A DNA stretch of 64,000 bases from Pontibacter mangrovi (GTDB lineage: Bacteria > Bacteroidota > Bacteroidia > Cytophagales > Hymenobacteraceae): the NCBI RefSeq assembly GCF_006385705.1, contig NZ_VFRQ01000001.1, positions 248,001 to 312,000 of the forward strand. The letters are read 5' to 3'. This document shows positions 17,758-26,569 of the stretch, one piece after another. The notes beneath the pieces are model-generated. The model was not told the origin of the DNA. It made no database searches and saw only the letters and a program-made list of their open reading frames with translations. Within the stretch, counting starts at the first letter, position 1; every line of letters begins with the position of its first letter. A program made the position numbers and the translations under genes.

Positions 17758-18354
17758 ATGCTTACCTTTACTTTATTCCTGTCGTTATGGGCAAGAATAC
17801 TGATGCCCTTGCTACACCTGTTTGGCAATGGGTCAGTGCATGCCACCTCTACTCCTTCTTCTTCTGCCACTACGGAAAGTGCTATACTTGAGCAGGTTAC
17901 ATGGTCAGAGAAACGACCTTTGGCCTGGGCCGACTTCAAAGGCCAGCCCGACGATGCCAACCCGCACCATGCCCTCACTGCCGCTAACCTGGCCGTAGAT
18001 GCCAGTTGCAAAAACAACCAGTTCAGCTATGATGTCAAGTGCGTTTTCCTGCCGCATGCATCCTGGACGAAAAATAATGCTTCCGATATTCTTCTGGCGC
18101 ACGAGCAGCTTCATTTTGACCTGACCGAGGTACATGCCCGTATGCTTCGTAAAGACCTCAAACAACTTGACTGCTCCGGGGTAAAAGCAGATTTGAAGCC
18201 GCTGGTATCAAGGGCTTTCCAAGACTGGAAAGCGGAACAGCGCAAGTTTGACGAGGATTGTCAGCACGGATTGGACAAGGAAAAGCAGCAGGAGTGGTCG
18301 GCCGCCATTTCCAAACGCTTAATACAGCTCCAAGCTTACCGTATAGAAAAGTAG
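17758..18354 (+). CDS. DUF922 family predicted Zn-dependent protease
   Basis: A 198-residue protein with an N-terminal hydrophobic segment (residues 1-22), so probably exported or membrane-anchored. The DUF922 pattern is seen in RPLAWADFKGQP (about 60-71) and in a zinc-protease-like motif HEQLHFD (HExxH) in the middle. Catalytic activity is inferred from HExxH only. It ends 5 bp from the convergent FAD/Rieske oxidoreductase gene. Confidence 0.75.
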   Translation: MLTFTLFLSLWARILMPLLHLFGNGSVHATSTPSSSATTESAILEQVTWSEKRPLAWADFKGQPDDANPHHALTAANLAVDASCKNNQFSYDVKCVFLPHASWTKNNASDILLAHEQLHFDLTEVHARMLRKDLKQLDCSGVKADLKPLVSRAFQDWKAEQRKFDEDCQHGLDKEKQQEWSAAISKRLIQLQAYRIEK

Positions 18355-18359
18355 TTGTC

Positions 18360-19895
18360 TTAGCTTTTGGCTGGTCCCAGGTTAGTATGTGCCGGTCCGG
18401 TAACTACTTTGCCAAAAGGATCGAAGCGGGAGCCGTGGCAAGGGCAATCCCAGGAGCTTTCCACGCTGTTCCAGCTTACTACGCAGCCCATGTGCGGGCA
18501 AACGGCGGAGCACTGGTGCCTCACACCATCCTGGTCGCAGTACACAGCCACTTTGGTAGCCCCTTTGCGCATGATCCTGCCGGTGCCAGGCATGACCTGC
18601 TGCGGATCGTCTACTTCTCCTGAAGTCAGGTAGTCCTTCATCTGGGCTGCCACGTTCAGGTTCTCCTTCAAAAACTCACCAGCTGATTTCAGGTTTACGC
18701 GGCCCGGGTCATACAGCTTCGCCCATGGGTTCGGGCGGTCCATGATCAGGTCTGTGATCAATATGCCGGCAATCGTTCCGTGCGTCATGCCATGGCCTGA
18801 GTCGCCGGTGGCAATGTAGACATTCTCCGTATCACCAGGGTTACGGCCAATATAGGCCAGGCCATCCACAGGCTCATACACCTGGCCAGACCAGCGGTAA
18901 AGTACTTCTTCGGCCATCGGAAATTTAATGCGCGTCCACTTCTCCAGTTCCTGCAGGCAAAGTATAGGGTGCTCATGCTGCCCCGTTTTGTGATCCTCCC
19001 CCCCTACTATCAACAAGTCGAAGCGCTCATCGCCGGTCGTGTTCTTCTGTAACCTTACATAATGATAAGGATCTTTTAAATCCCAGTACAAGGCATCAGG
19101 CACAGAATCTTTTGGCACCTGCACGCCAATGGCATAGGTGCGATACGGCGCCTGCTTGGTATGAATGGCAAAAAGATCGTTGACCGGGGTGTTGGTAGCT
19201 ACCACCAGCTCATTAGCTGTGACAGTGTGTCCGTCAGTGGTTATAGCGGTATTAACGGTGCCTGTATCAAATTTTCTGACATGGGTGCCGGTATAGATGC
19301 TACCGCCGTGCTTGATGAATGCCGTGGCGAGACCAGTTAAATACTTCATCACATGGAAACGCCCTTGGTTCGGGTAGTGCAGGCAAGGCAATGAGCTTAG
19401 TGTCTCCACAGGGCAATGCTTCCGCAGTACCACGTCGGTCCAGCCTATCTGCTGCAGGGCCTCCAGTTCCTGCGTCAGTTTTTCCTCCTCTTCCGGGTTG
19501 GTAGCTACCAGGTAGCCATCTACCCGTTTAAAATCACAGTCGATGGACTCGTCCTTAGCGATAGCCTCAATTTTGTCAATAGCCTGGGCATGGCTTTGGC
19601 AGGCAAGGCGCGCGCCGTCCTTTCCAAACAGCTTGGTAAGGTTGTAGAACTGCTCGTCCAGCGCATTCGATAAATGGGCGGTTGTACGGCTGCTTTCGCC
19701 GCCGCCGATTTCTTTAGACTCCAACAGCACGACCTTTTTCCCTTCCTTGGCCAGGAGGTAGGCTGTTGTGAGGCCGGCGATGCCACCGCCTACAACACAT
19801 ACATCACAGCTAACATTGTTCTTCAGCGGCTTGGTGTCAGGCAACTGTACATGGTTGATCCATACGGGGAAGGTGGCTCCGGATTCTTTTTTCAT
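18360..19895 (-). CDS. FAD-dependent oxidoreductase with C-terminal Rieske domain
   Basis: A 511-residue fusion. Residues about 28-390 form a DAO-type flavoprotein with the dinucleotide fold VVGGGIAGLTTAYLLAKEGKK. The C-terminal domain is a Rieske [2Fe-2S] centre with C466-P-H468 and C484-x2-H487, plus the disulfide-type cysteines C471 and C486. Proteins of this kind probably oxidise an amine or related compound and pass electrons from flavin to the iron-sulfur centre; the substrate is unknown. No signal peptide is visible. Convergent with the DUF922 gene. Confidence 0.88.
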   Translation of the reverse strand: MKKESGATFPVWINHVQLPDTKPLKNNVSCDVCVVGGGIAGLTTAYLLAKEGKKVVLLESKEIGGGESSRTTAHLSNALDEQFYNLTKLFGKDGARLACQSHAQAIDKIEAIAKDESIDCDFKRVDGYLVATNPEEEEKLTQELEALQQIGWTDVVLRKHCPVETLSSLPCLHYPNQGRFHVMKYLTGLATAFIKHGGSIYTGTHVRKFDTGTVNTAITTDGHTVTANELVVATNTPVNDLFAIHTKQAPYRTYAIGVQVPKDSVPDALYWDLKDPYHYVRLQKNTTGDERFDLLIVGGEDHKTGQHEHPILCLQELEKWTRIKFPMAEEVLYRWSGQVYEPVDGLAYIGRNPGDTENVYIATGDSGHGMTHGTIAGILITDLIMDRPNPWAKLYDPGRVNLKSAGEFLKENLNVAAQMKDYLTSGEVDDPQQVMPGTGRIMRKGATKVAVYCDQDGVRHQCSAVCPHMGCVVSWNSVESSWDCPCHGSRFDPFGKVVTGPAHTNLGPAKS

Positions 19896-20057
19896 AGTTT
19901 ATACTTTGTACTTGTGGCAGAAAACCGGACCGCTGGCCGCGCCAGAGCACCCGGATGCATAGAATTACGAAGCACCCGCCCTTATGTTGCTGCAAGGCCC
20001 AATCCAGGCCAGAGGATAAGTTTATGAGCTTTCAACTGGTGTTAGAGAGGCCGCGGC

Positions 20058-20088
20058 TTGGGACCTTTACAGCTTCTTTTTATCTTAG
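20058..20088 (+). promoter_or_regulatory. Predicted promoter of csaA
   Basis: TTG at 20058-20060, a spacer of exactly 20 nt and TATCTTAG at 20081-20088 give a near match to TTG/TAnnTTTG with one deviation in the -7 box. Transcription would begin near 20095, about 20 nt before the start codon. Confidence 0.5.
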
Positions 20089-20115
20089 TGGCCTCCCAAC
20101 AACAAGACAAAAACA

Positions 20116-20472
20116 ATGGACATACCGAAACAGGCGGCAGAAGAAATAAGCTGGCAGGATTTTGAGCGAACTGACATCCGCGTAGGCACTATTACTGCCG
20201 CAGAGGATTTTCCGGAGGCACGGCGGCCTGCTTACAAGCTGCAGGTGGACCTTGGCCCGCTTGGAATTAAAAAAACGAGTGCGCAGATAACCAAGCTTTA
20301 TACTCCTGAAGAATTGGTAGGCAAACAGGTGCTTTGTGTTACTAACCTGGGCAAAAAACAGATCGGAAAGTTTATGTCAGAGATACTGGTTACAGGATTT
20401 GCCGACGAGAACGGGGACATTGTGCTGGCGCAACCGGCCAGCCGCGTGCCCAACGGAAGCAAGTTAAAGTAG
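20116..20472 (+). CDS. csaA: tRNA-binding protein CsaA
   Basis: A 118-residue OB-fold protein of the CsaA family, which is related to the tRNA-binding domain of methionyl-tRNA synthetase. It carries the family sequence FERTDIRVGTI and the tract GIKKTSAQITKLY. CsaA dimers bind tRNA and have been described as export-related chaperones; the physiological role is uncertain. Length is normal. Convergent with the DUF4296 lipoprotein gene. Confidence 0.9.
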   Translation: MDIPKQAAEEISWQDFERTDIRVGTITAAEDFPEARRPAYKLQVDLGPLGIKKTSAQITKLYTPEELVGKQVLCVTNLGKKQIGKFMSEILVTGFADENGDIVLAQPASRVPNGSKLK

Positions 20473-20481
20473 CTATTGCCT

Positions 20482-20844
20482 CTAAGGCTTCTGCTCCTTT
20501 TTAAGCTTGGCCTTAGACTCCCGCACGCTAAGCGTGTCCACTATCTCTTCATACAAGGCGTCCATTTCGCTCAGGTGGGTCAGGTAGTAGTTGTAGGTGC
20601 TCTTAAACTGCTCCTCCGTTACGTCGTGGTTCTTTAGAATACGCTCCTGCTCTGTGTTAAACACCATGATGGCGGTATCCGGATGTATAATATTGGCCTC
20701 GATCAGGGCCTCCGTGGTATGGATATCCGCTAAAATGCGCACCATCTCCCCCTTCGGGATCATGTTTTCTGGCTTGCGGCTCTCCTCGGGTTTGTTGCAG
20801 CTAAACAGGCCCAGGCAAAAAAGTAGGTTGAAAAGTTTTTTCAC
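20482..20844 (-). CDS. DUF4296 domain lipoprotein
   Basis: A 120-residue protein with a short lipoprotein signal peptide: hydrophobic LFNLLFCLGLF then a lipobox cysteine at residue 16 (LFSC). The mature part has the DUF4296 pattern (MIPKGEMVRILADIHTTEALIE) and is largely helical, with a Lys-rich end. This family is common in Bacteroidota and has no established function. It is divergent from the DUF58/BatA operon by 58 bp. Confidence 0.82.
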   Translation of the reverse strand: MKKLFNLLFCLGLFSCNKPEESRKPENMIPKGEMVRILADIHTTEALIEANIIHPDTAIMVFNTEQERILKNHDVTEEQFKSTYNYYLTHLSEMDALYEEIVDTLSVRESKAKLKKEQKP

Positions 20845-20902
20845 GGATGCATATTACGAGTTTATCGCTTAATTTTAAAATCAGACTGCAGCTTACCTTC
20901 TC

Positions 20903-21784
20903 ATGAGAGAGCTTGTAAAGAAGCTACGAAAGTACGAAATACGAATCCGCAAGGCCATCACCACGCAAATGCAGGGCGATTTTCACTCGGTGTTTAAAGG
21001 CACCGGGCTGGAGTTTGACGACGTGCGCGCCTACCAGTATGGCGATGATGTGCGGTCTATAGACTGGAACGTATCTGCCAAAGGGCACGGCACCTTCGTC
21101 AAAACCTACCGGGAAGAGAAAGAGCAGTCGGTTTTCTTGATGCTGGATGTGAGTGCCTCGCAGCGCATCGGCACGGGCCCGCTGCAGAAGCTGGACATTG
21201 GCAAAGAGATCTGCGGGGTGCTGGCCCTCTCTGCCGCCCGGCAGCAAAGCCAGATCGGCGTCATCTGCCTCTCCGACAGAAAAGAGAAGTACCTGAAGCC
21301 TGCCAAAGGCATTGAGCAGGCTTACACGATCATTAAAGCGCTGAGTGAGCTCGAGCCGAAATCCTCAAAAACAGATCTGGCTGCCGGCATCCGCCTTACC
21401 CTCGACATCATCAAGCGCCGCAGCATCATACTACTGCTGTCTGATTTTGTGGATGTAAACTATGAGAAAGAGCTGAGCATGCTGGCCCGCCGCCACGACC
21501 TGATTGTGCTGCACCTGCAGGATGTGCGTGAGCAAACGCTGCCGGCAATGGGCATTGTGCCTATACAAGACAAAGAAACTGGCCGCACACGCTGGCTGAA
21601 CACATCCGGTAAAGAGTTTCAGGAGCTATACCTGCAGCAGTACCGGCAGAACCAGGAGCAGCTGGTGCGCCTTTGCCATAAGTTTCAGGCAAATTACTTG
21701 GCCATCAACACCAACGAAGACTATGTGCCGCAGCTGGTCAACCTGTTCAGGCTCCGAAACAAGATCACCAAGAAAAGTGCGTAA
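20903..21784 (+). CDS. DUF58 domain protein of the Bat/MoxR type
   Basis: A 293-residue cytoplasmic protein with the DUF58 signature EFDDVRAYQYGDDVRSIDWNVSA near residues 33-55 and a von Willebrand-like fold beginning at FLMLDVSAS. These proteins normally work with a MoxR AAA+ ATPase and Bat proteins in oxidative-stress tolerance or envelope assembly. No moxR is in the window next to it. The 3' end overlaps the next gene by 8 bp. Confidence 0.85.
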   Translation: MRELVKKLRKYEIRIRKAITTQMQGDFHSVFKGTGLEFDDVRAYQYGDDVRSIDWNVSAKGHGTFVKTYREEKEQSVFLMLDVSASQRIGTGPLQKLDIGKEICGVLALSAARQQSQIGVICLSDRKEKYLKPAKGIEQAYTIIKALSELEPKSSKTDLAAGIRLTLDIIKRRSIILLLSDFVDVNYEKELSMLARRHDLIVLHLQDVREQTLPAMGIVPIQDKETGRTRWLNTSGKEFQELYLQQYRQNQEQLVRLCHKFQANYLAINTNEDYVPQLVNLFRLRNKITKKSA

Positions 21785-22685
21785 CTGGATACTTCTATTG
21801 CTGCTGCCCCTGGGGCTGATGACGGCGAACGCGCAAGAATACCTGCAACCCCAGGGCTCGTTTGGCCGGGATACGCTTCGGCTGGGCGAACTGGTAAAGT
21901 ATACCCTGGTGCACCGGCATGCTGACTCGCTGGAGGTGGTGATGCCTGCAGAGAGCTACGATTTCAGCCCGTTCGAGCTGGTGCAGTATAATTACTTCCC
22001 GACACGTACCAAAGCCGGTATCAGCACCGACAGCGCCGTTTATACTTTGCGCACGTTTGAGACTGACTCGCTGCAGCAACTGGCTTTGCCGGTGTTTGTG
22101 TTGAGCGCAAAGGACACGCTGCAGGTATTTACAGAAGCAAAGACTTTATACTTGCAGCAGATGGTAGAGCAGGTGGAAGAACCGCTGCAGGTGAAAAAAG
22201 ACACAAAGTTAGCCCCCGTGGCGGAACGCTTTAACTGGCCTCTTATGCTGCTGTGGGTCGTTACCATCGTTGCTTTTATCGCCTTGGTGTGGCTTGTTTT
22301 CGGGCAGTCTATCAAACGACGGTACAAGCTCTACCGGCTCCGGAAGGACCATGTAAACTTTGCCTCCCGCTTTAACTCGCACAAAGACCGTTTCCAGAAA
22401 TCCGGTGTTCCGGCCAGTCTCGAAAAGGCCGTTTCGCTTTGGAAAAATTACCTGACCAAGCTGGAGCGCAGCGCTATCAACTCCTTTACCACCAAAGAGA
22501 TCGTGGAGTTCTATAACAACGACGAAGAAGTGAACACAGCCTTGCGCATCTGCGACAAAGCCATTTACGGACACCTGCAATCGGAGGCGGAAGGTGAGAC
22601 AAACCTGGCGTTGAGCATGCTGCGCCGTTTTTCGAAGGAACGCTACCAGACACACCGCGAACAAATCAGAAATGCAAGAAATTAG
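21777..22685 (+). CDS. Membrane protein of the bat operon, function unknown
   Basis: About 302 residues. It has a signal peptide (RNWILLLLLPLGLMTANAQ), a beta-rich extracytoplasmic domain of about 130 residues, a transmembrane helix (LMLLWVVTIVAFIALVWLVF) and a helical cytoplasmic tail. The frame has no suitable ATG; GTG 21777 is chosen because it directly precedes the signal peptide. It overlaps DUF58 by 8 bp and batA by 14 bp. In Bacteroidota this operon position usually holds such a one-helix protein, which may anchor or regulate the Bat complex. Confidence 0.72.
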   Translation: MRNWILLLLLPLGLMTANAQEYLQPQGSFGRDTLRLGELVKYTLVHRHADSLEVVMPAESYDFSPFELVQYNYFPTRTKAGISTDSAVYTLRTFETDSLQQLALPVFVLSAKDTLQVFTEAKTLYLQQMVEQVEEPLQVKKDTKLAPVAERFNWPLMLLWVVTIVAFIALVWLVFGQSIKRRYKLYRLRKDHVNFASRFNSHKDRFQKSGVPASLEKAVSLWKNYLTKLERSAINSFTTKEIVEFYNNDEEVNTALRICDKAIYGHLQSEAEGETNLALSMLRRFSKERYQTHREQIRNARN

Positions 22686-23724
22686 CGGCGATCTATGGGG
22701 TTGGCTAAGCCTGGAGTGGTTTAGTTTTGATACGTTCCGGTCTTTTGACTGGATGTATCCGCTGGTGCTGTACGCGCTGCCCCTTGTGCCCATACTTTTT
22801 ATTCTGAAGTCCGTCCTTCGGCGCAACACCCGTGTAAAAATTGATATGGCTACCTTTCAGGGCGCAACGGGTTGGCAATGGAGCAGCCTGCTGAGATTTA
22901 TACCACGGCTGGTGTTCATGCTGTTTACCATGCTGGTAGTGGTTGCGCTGGCAAGGCCGCAGCTTATTAATGAGCAGGTAGAGCTAACCTCAGAAGGCAT
23001 CGACATCGTGCTGGTCATGGATGTGTCAGGATCGATGGAGCTCAGGGATTTTGAGCCGAGTCGCCTGGAGGCTGCCAAAGACGTGGCGATAGATTTTATA
23101 GATGGCCGTGTGCAGGACCGGATTGGGCTGGTGGTTTTTGCCGGCGACGCGTATTCGTTGGCGCCGCTCACCACTGACTATGACCTGCTCCGCGAAAGTA
23201 TAAACTCCATGGCTTTTAAGATGATCCCAAACGACGGAACGGCTATTGGCAGTGCCCTGGCCGTAGCCATTAACCGCATGCGCGACTCCAACGCCAAAAG
23301 CAAAGTCATCATCCTGATCAGTGACGGAGAGAACACTGCCGGAAGCCTCGACCCTAAACTGGCGGCCCAACTGGCCTTTGGCTACGGAATAAAACTTTAT
23401 ACGATCGGCATTGGTAAAGACGGTAGAGTGCCTTATGATGTAGACGCCGCTGGTAGGGTGCTGTATATAGAGACGCAAATGGACGAGACAAGCCTGCGCC
23501 AGATCGCCCAGACTGGGGAAGGGCAGTTTTACAGGGCAGGCAGCAAAGACGCGCTGCAGCAGGTGTTCCAGGATATCAACCGCTTAGAAAAGACAGAGGT
23601 AAAAGAGAAGCGCTTCCGCGATACCAAGGATTATTACCAGGTGTACCTGAAGTGGGCGCTGCTCGCTCTGGTGGTATGGATGCTTTTGAAAAACACGTTC
23701 ATCTCCAACGTTTTGGAAGACTAA
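22672..23724 (+). CDS. batA: VWA domain protein BatA
   Basis: A 350-residue membrane-anchored von Willebrand factor A protein. Helices lie near residues 29-47 and 78-95 and at the C-terminus (WALLALVVWMLL). The VWA domain carries a full metal-ion-dependent adhesion site, DVSGSM (117-122), with DGTAIGSAL and LISDGENTAG later. Bat proteins are linked to oxygen and stress tolerance in Bacteroidota. It is last in the DUF58 operon here; batB and later bat genes do not follow. Confidence 0.87.
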   Translation: MQEISGDLWGWLSLEWFSFDTFRSFDWMYPLVLYALPLVPILFILKSVLRRNTRVKIDMATFQGATGWQWSSLLRFIPRLVFMLFTMLVVVALARPQLINEQVELTSEGIDIVLVMDVSGSMELRDFEPSRLEAAKDVAIDFIDGRVQDRIGLVVFAGDAYSLAPLTTDYDLLRESINSMAFKMIPNDGTAIGSALAVAINRMRDSNAKSKVIILISDGENTAGSLDPKLAAQLAFGYGIKLYTIGIGKDGRVPYDVDAAGRVLYIETQMDETSLRQIAQTGEGQFYRAGSKDALQQVFQDINRLEKTEVKEKRFRDTKDYYQVYLKWALLALVVWMLLKNTFISNVLED

Positions 23725-23809
23725 GAAAGGTTAGAGCGTTAAAATATTAGATAATTAGAAGGTTGAGGGTGATAGACTCAATCGCACTTTCGGATTTTTA
23801 CTATAAACT

Positions 23810-24496
23810 ATGAGCATTAAGGACAACATTTTATACTTTGATGAGCAGCTACGGCAGTCCCCCTGCCGGTTGGTGGCCGTTTCTAAAACACACCCTGTAG
23901 AGGTAATAAAAGAAGCGTACGATGCCGGGCACCGCCTGTTTGGAGAGAACAAAGTGCAGGAGCTAGTGGAGAAGTATGCCCTGCTGCCGCACGACATCGC
24001 CTGGCACCTGATCGGGCACCTGCAAACAAACAAAGTAAAGTATATCGCCGAATTTATAGATACCATTGAGTCGGTGGATAGCCTGAAGCTGCTCGTGGAG
24101 ATAAATAAGCGGGCCGAAATGTATGGCCGCACCCTGCCCATCAACTGCATGCTCCAAATTTCCATAGCTGATGAGGAGACAAAGTATGGCATGAGTTGCG
24201 AAGAGGCTGACGCCCTCCTGCAGTCGGTGGAGTACCGTAGCATGGAGTATGTGCGCATAACCGGTGTGATGGGAATTGCCACCAATACACCCCATGAAGG
24301 AAAGCTGCGCCAGGAGTTCCGCCAGCTGCGCTCCTGCTTTATGTACCTGAAAGAGAAATTCTTTGTTGGGAATGATGACTTCAGGGAAATATCCATGGGT
24401 ATGACCTCTGACTGGAAAATTGCCGTAGAGGAAGGAAGTACGATGATCCGGGTGGGCAGCGGTATTTTCGGTGCCCGGGATTATAGTAAAAAGTAG
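23810..24496 (+). CDS. YggS/PLPBP family PLP homeostasis protein
   Basis: A 228-residue single-domain PLP-binding protein of the YggS (PLPBP) family. The PLP lysine is K26 in RLVAVSKTHPVEVI. Other family stretches are LFGENKVQEL, WHLIGHLQTNK and the phosphate-binding SMGMTSDWKIAVEEGSTMIRVGSGIFG. It has no known enzymatic turnover and buffers pyridoxal phosphate and amino/keto acid balance in the cytoplasm. Spacing indicates a separate transcription unit. Confidence 0.92.
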   Translation: MSIKDNILYFDEQLRQSPCRLVAVSKTHPVEVIKEAYDAGHRLFGENKVQELVEKYALLPHDIAWHLIGHLQTNKVKYIAEFIDTIESVDSLKLLVEINKRAEMYGRTLPINCMLQISIADEETKYGMSCEEADALLQSVEYRSMEYVRITGVMGIATNTPHEGKLRQEFRQLRSCFMYLKEKFFVGNDDFREISMGMTSDWKIAVEEGSTMIRVGSGIFGARDYSKK

Positions 24497-24541
24497 CTTA
24501 TCTGAAAGCTGTACTTTAATAGGATGCATCATTGATGAACA

Positions 24542-25435
24542 TTGCTAACCATCCGTTTTATACTTGTTATCGCATGCTTTGCCGTTAGCCTGATGCCAAA
24601 CAGACAAACTGCACCTCTCCCGGACTTTGATTTGGAGGGGCACCGGGGAGCGCGCGGACTGATGCCGGAGAATACAGTGCCAGCGATGCTGCTGGCGCTG
24701 GAACTGGGCGTTACCACCCTGGAAATGGATGCACACATTAGCCAGGACGGGCAGGTGCTCCTCTCCCACGACCCCTATATCAACCCCGCGCACGAGCTTT
24801 TGCCCGAAGGCGCTGAGCTAAAAAAATCTGATGCAGGCAAGTACGTGCTCTACCAGATGCCTTACAGCCAGATTCGCACCTTTGATGTGGGCTCTAAGTT
24901 TTACAAGAAGTTTCCGGAGCAGCAGCGCATGAAAGCCTCTAAACCGCTTCTCTCGGAGGTGATCGATACCGTGCAAGCTTATATACGGGAACATGCCGTG
25001 CCGCAGGTTTTCTATAACATCGAAACTAAGTCTACCCCTGAAGGCGACGGCAAGTACCACCCTGCACCCGAAGCCTTTGTAGATAAGCTGATGGCTGTGA
25101 TTGATACGAAGCAGATTCGGCCTTATGTGATCATTCAGTCTTTTGACGTGCGTACGCTGCAGGTGCTCCATCAAAAATATCCGGACGTGAAAACATCCTT
25201 ACTGGTAGAGAACCTGAAAGGCTTAAAAAGAAATCTTACGGAGCTTGGCTTTACGCCTACCATCTACAGCCCCTACTATAAAGTGGTAACGCCGGCACTT
25301 GTAGAGGCCGCACATGCACAGGGTATTAAAGTTATCCCCTGGACGGTGAATCGGTTAAAAGAGATGCGGCGTTTAAAGAGCTTGGGGGTAGATGGCCTTA
25401 TTTCAGACTACCCCAATTTATACCCTAGTTTGTAG
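24542..25435 (+). CDS. Glycerophosphodiester phosphodiesterase
   Basis: A 297-residue GDPD-family enzyme that hydrolyses glycerophosphodiesters to glycerol-3-phosphate and an alcohol. The catalytic pair is H34 (GHRGARGLMPENT) and H76 (LSHDP); metal ligands are E43, E61 and D63 (EMDAH). The only start keeping the hydrophobic N-terminus is TTG at 24542, just after an in-frame stop. With it, residues 4-13 end in VIAC, a plausible lipobox. ATG 24593 would give a protein without a signal. An envelope lipoprotein is therefore likely but not certain. Confidence 0.85.
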   Translation: MLTIRFILVIACFAVSLMPNRQTAPLPDFDLEGHRGARGLMPENTVPAMLLALELGVTTLEMDAHISQDGQVLLSHDPYINPAHELLPEGAELKKSDAGKYVLYQMPYSQIRTFDVGSKFYKKFPEQQRMKASKPLLSEVIDTVQAYIREHAVPQVFYNIETKSTPEGDGKYHPAPEAFVDKLMAVIDTKQIRPYVIIQSFDVRTLQVLHQKYPDVKTSLLVENLKGLKRNLTELGFTPTIYSPYYKVVTPALVEAAHAQGIKVIPWTVNRLKEMRRLKSLGVDGLISDYPNLYPSL

Positions 25436-25508
25436 GTAGCGTAGCCCTGGCTATTTGTAGTAAAGAGATTTTTTGTAATTTGTCTGATAAACCAAAAAAG
25501 CACATTTT

Positions 25509-25955
25509 ATGACACAGCAGGCCAACACCATCGAGCACAAGTACCACGACTTTATCAAGCATGTTGTGCAATCGGAGAAAGTCTGGGGCCTGACGAAAGA
25601 TGAAACCTGGGCCACCTCCAGCTCCTCTGAGTATGAAGACACCGAAGTGATCCTGTTCTGGGATAGTCAGGCGGGAGCTGCTGCCTGTGCCGAAGACGAG
25701 TGGGCAAGTTATACGCCGGAGTCTATCAGCCTGGTGGAGTTTCTGGAGAACTGGTGTGTGGGCATGTATGGCGATGAGCTTTTGGTTGGCACCAACTGGA
25801 GCCCGGACCTGGTAGGGAAAGAAGCGGAGCCGCTGGTAGTAGCCCTGGATGTTGTTACACAGTTAAAGGCAGATAACAAGAACCTTGACTTTACGCAGTA
25901 CGAGAGCCAGCAAGAGTTTGAGGACCAGCTGATCGAGGCGCTGGAGGCAGAGTAA
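25509..25955 (+). CDS. DUF2750 domain protein
   Basis: A 148-residue acidic cytoplasmic protein of the DUF2750 family, recognised by KVWGLTKDETWATSSSSEYEDTEV followed by FWDSQAGAAACAEDEW and LVEFLENWCVGMYGDELLVGTNWS. The function of the family is not established. It seems to be a single gene; a partial promoter (TTG, 18 nt, TAATTTG) ends about 30 nt before the ATG. Confidence 0.82.
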   Translation: MTQQANTIEHKYHDFIKHVVQSEKVWGLTKDETWATSSSSEYEDTEVILFWDSQAGAAACAEDEWASYTPESISLVEFLENWCVGMYGDELLVGTNWSPDLVGKEAEPLVVALDVVTQLKADNKNLDFTQYESQQEFEDQLIEALEAE

Positions 25956-25991
25956 AAAAGTGCATTACGTGCTTTTTTCGTCCTGTTGCCA

Positions 25992-25999
25992 TACCTTTG
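25992..25999 (+). promoter_or_regulatory. Candidate -7 box of the DUF423 gene
   Basis: TACCTTTG fits TAnnTTTG exactly and lies 37 nt before the GTG start. At the -33 position there is GTG in place of TTG, 20 nt upstream, so the match is partial. Confidence 0.4.
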
Positions 26000-26036
26000 A
26001 AGCATCAAACGAATAGCCGCAACTAAATCCCTTATC

Positions 26037-26414
26037 GTGACCCAGAAAGCCATTCTTTTAATTGCCAGTGCCCTTGGTGCGCTCTCTGTAGCCATCGGCG
26101 CCTTTGGTGCCCATGCCCTGGCTCCCATGCTGCAGGCCTCCGGCCGGGTAGACACTTTTGAGACCGCTGTAAAGTACCAGATGTACCATACCCTGGCCTT
26201 ATTGGCAGTAGGCTTGTTACTTTTTCAGGTGCAGCAGCCGGCGCTACAGGTAGCGGCCTGGTGCTTCTTTTTGGGGATACTGGTTTTCTCGGGCTCCCTT
26301 TACATACTTTGCGCCACCGGCATTACCTGGCTTGGCGCCATTACCCCTATTGGCGGCACCTTCTTTATAGTTGGCTGGGGAGCACTTTTCTACGCGATAC
26401 TGAAAGCTTTGTAG
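26037..26414 (+). CDS. DUF423 family small membrane protein
   Basis: A 125-residue protein with four hydrophobic segments, matching the YgdD/DUF423 family (AIGAFGAHAL near residues 20-29 and a conserved AITPIGGTFFIVGWGAL near the end). The start codon is GTG; no in-frame ATG lies nearby at the N-terminus. The family has no assigned function. A long bidirectional terminator separates it from the convergent DUF1573 gene. Confidence 0.85.
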   Translation: MTQKAILLIASALGALSVAIGAFGAHALAPMLQASGRVDTFETAVKYQMYHTLALLAVGLLLFQVQQPALQVAAWCFFLGILVFSGSLYILCATGITWLGAITPIGGTFFIVGWGALFYAILKAL

Positions 26415-26510
26415 CCCATAGAGTCCCCTCAATTACCCTCCCCCTGTTGATACTGAAATCCTACAGCGGGAATGTAGAAATGGGTAATAAGTTATAGTTA
26501 TGATTTTATA

Positions 26511-26554
26511 AAGCAAGAGGCCAATCCCTTAAACAGGATTGGCCTCTTGCTTTT
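26511..26554. terminator. Bidirectional terminator between DUF423 and DUF1573 genes
   Basis: A perfect 17-bp inverted repeat (26511-26527 with 26536-26552) and an 8-nt loop. T-rich tracts lie on both sides (CTTTTGG on plus; CTTTATAAAATC on minus), fitting its position between convergent genes. Confidence 0.85.
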
Positions 26555-26569
26555 GGTGAGCTGCGTACT

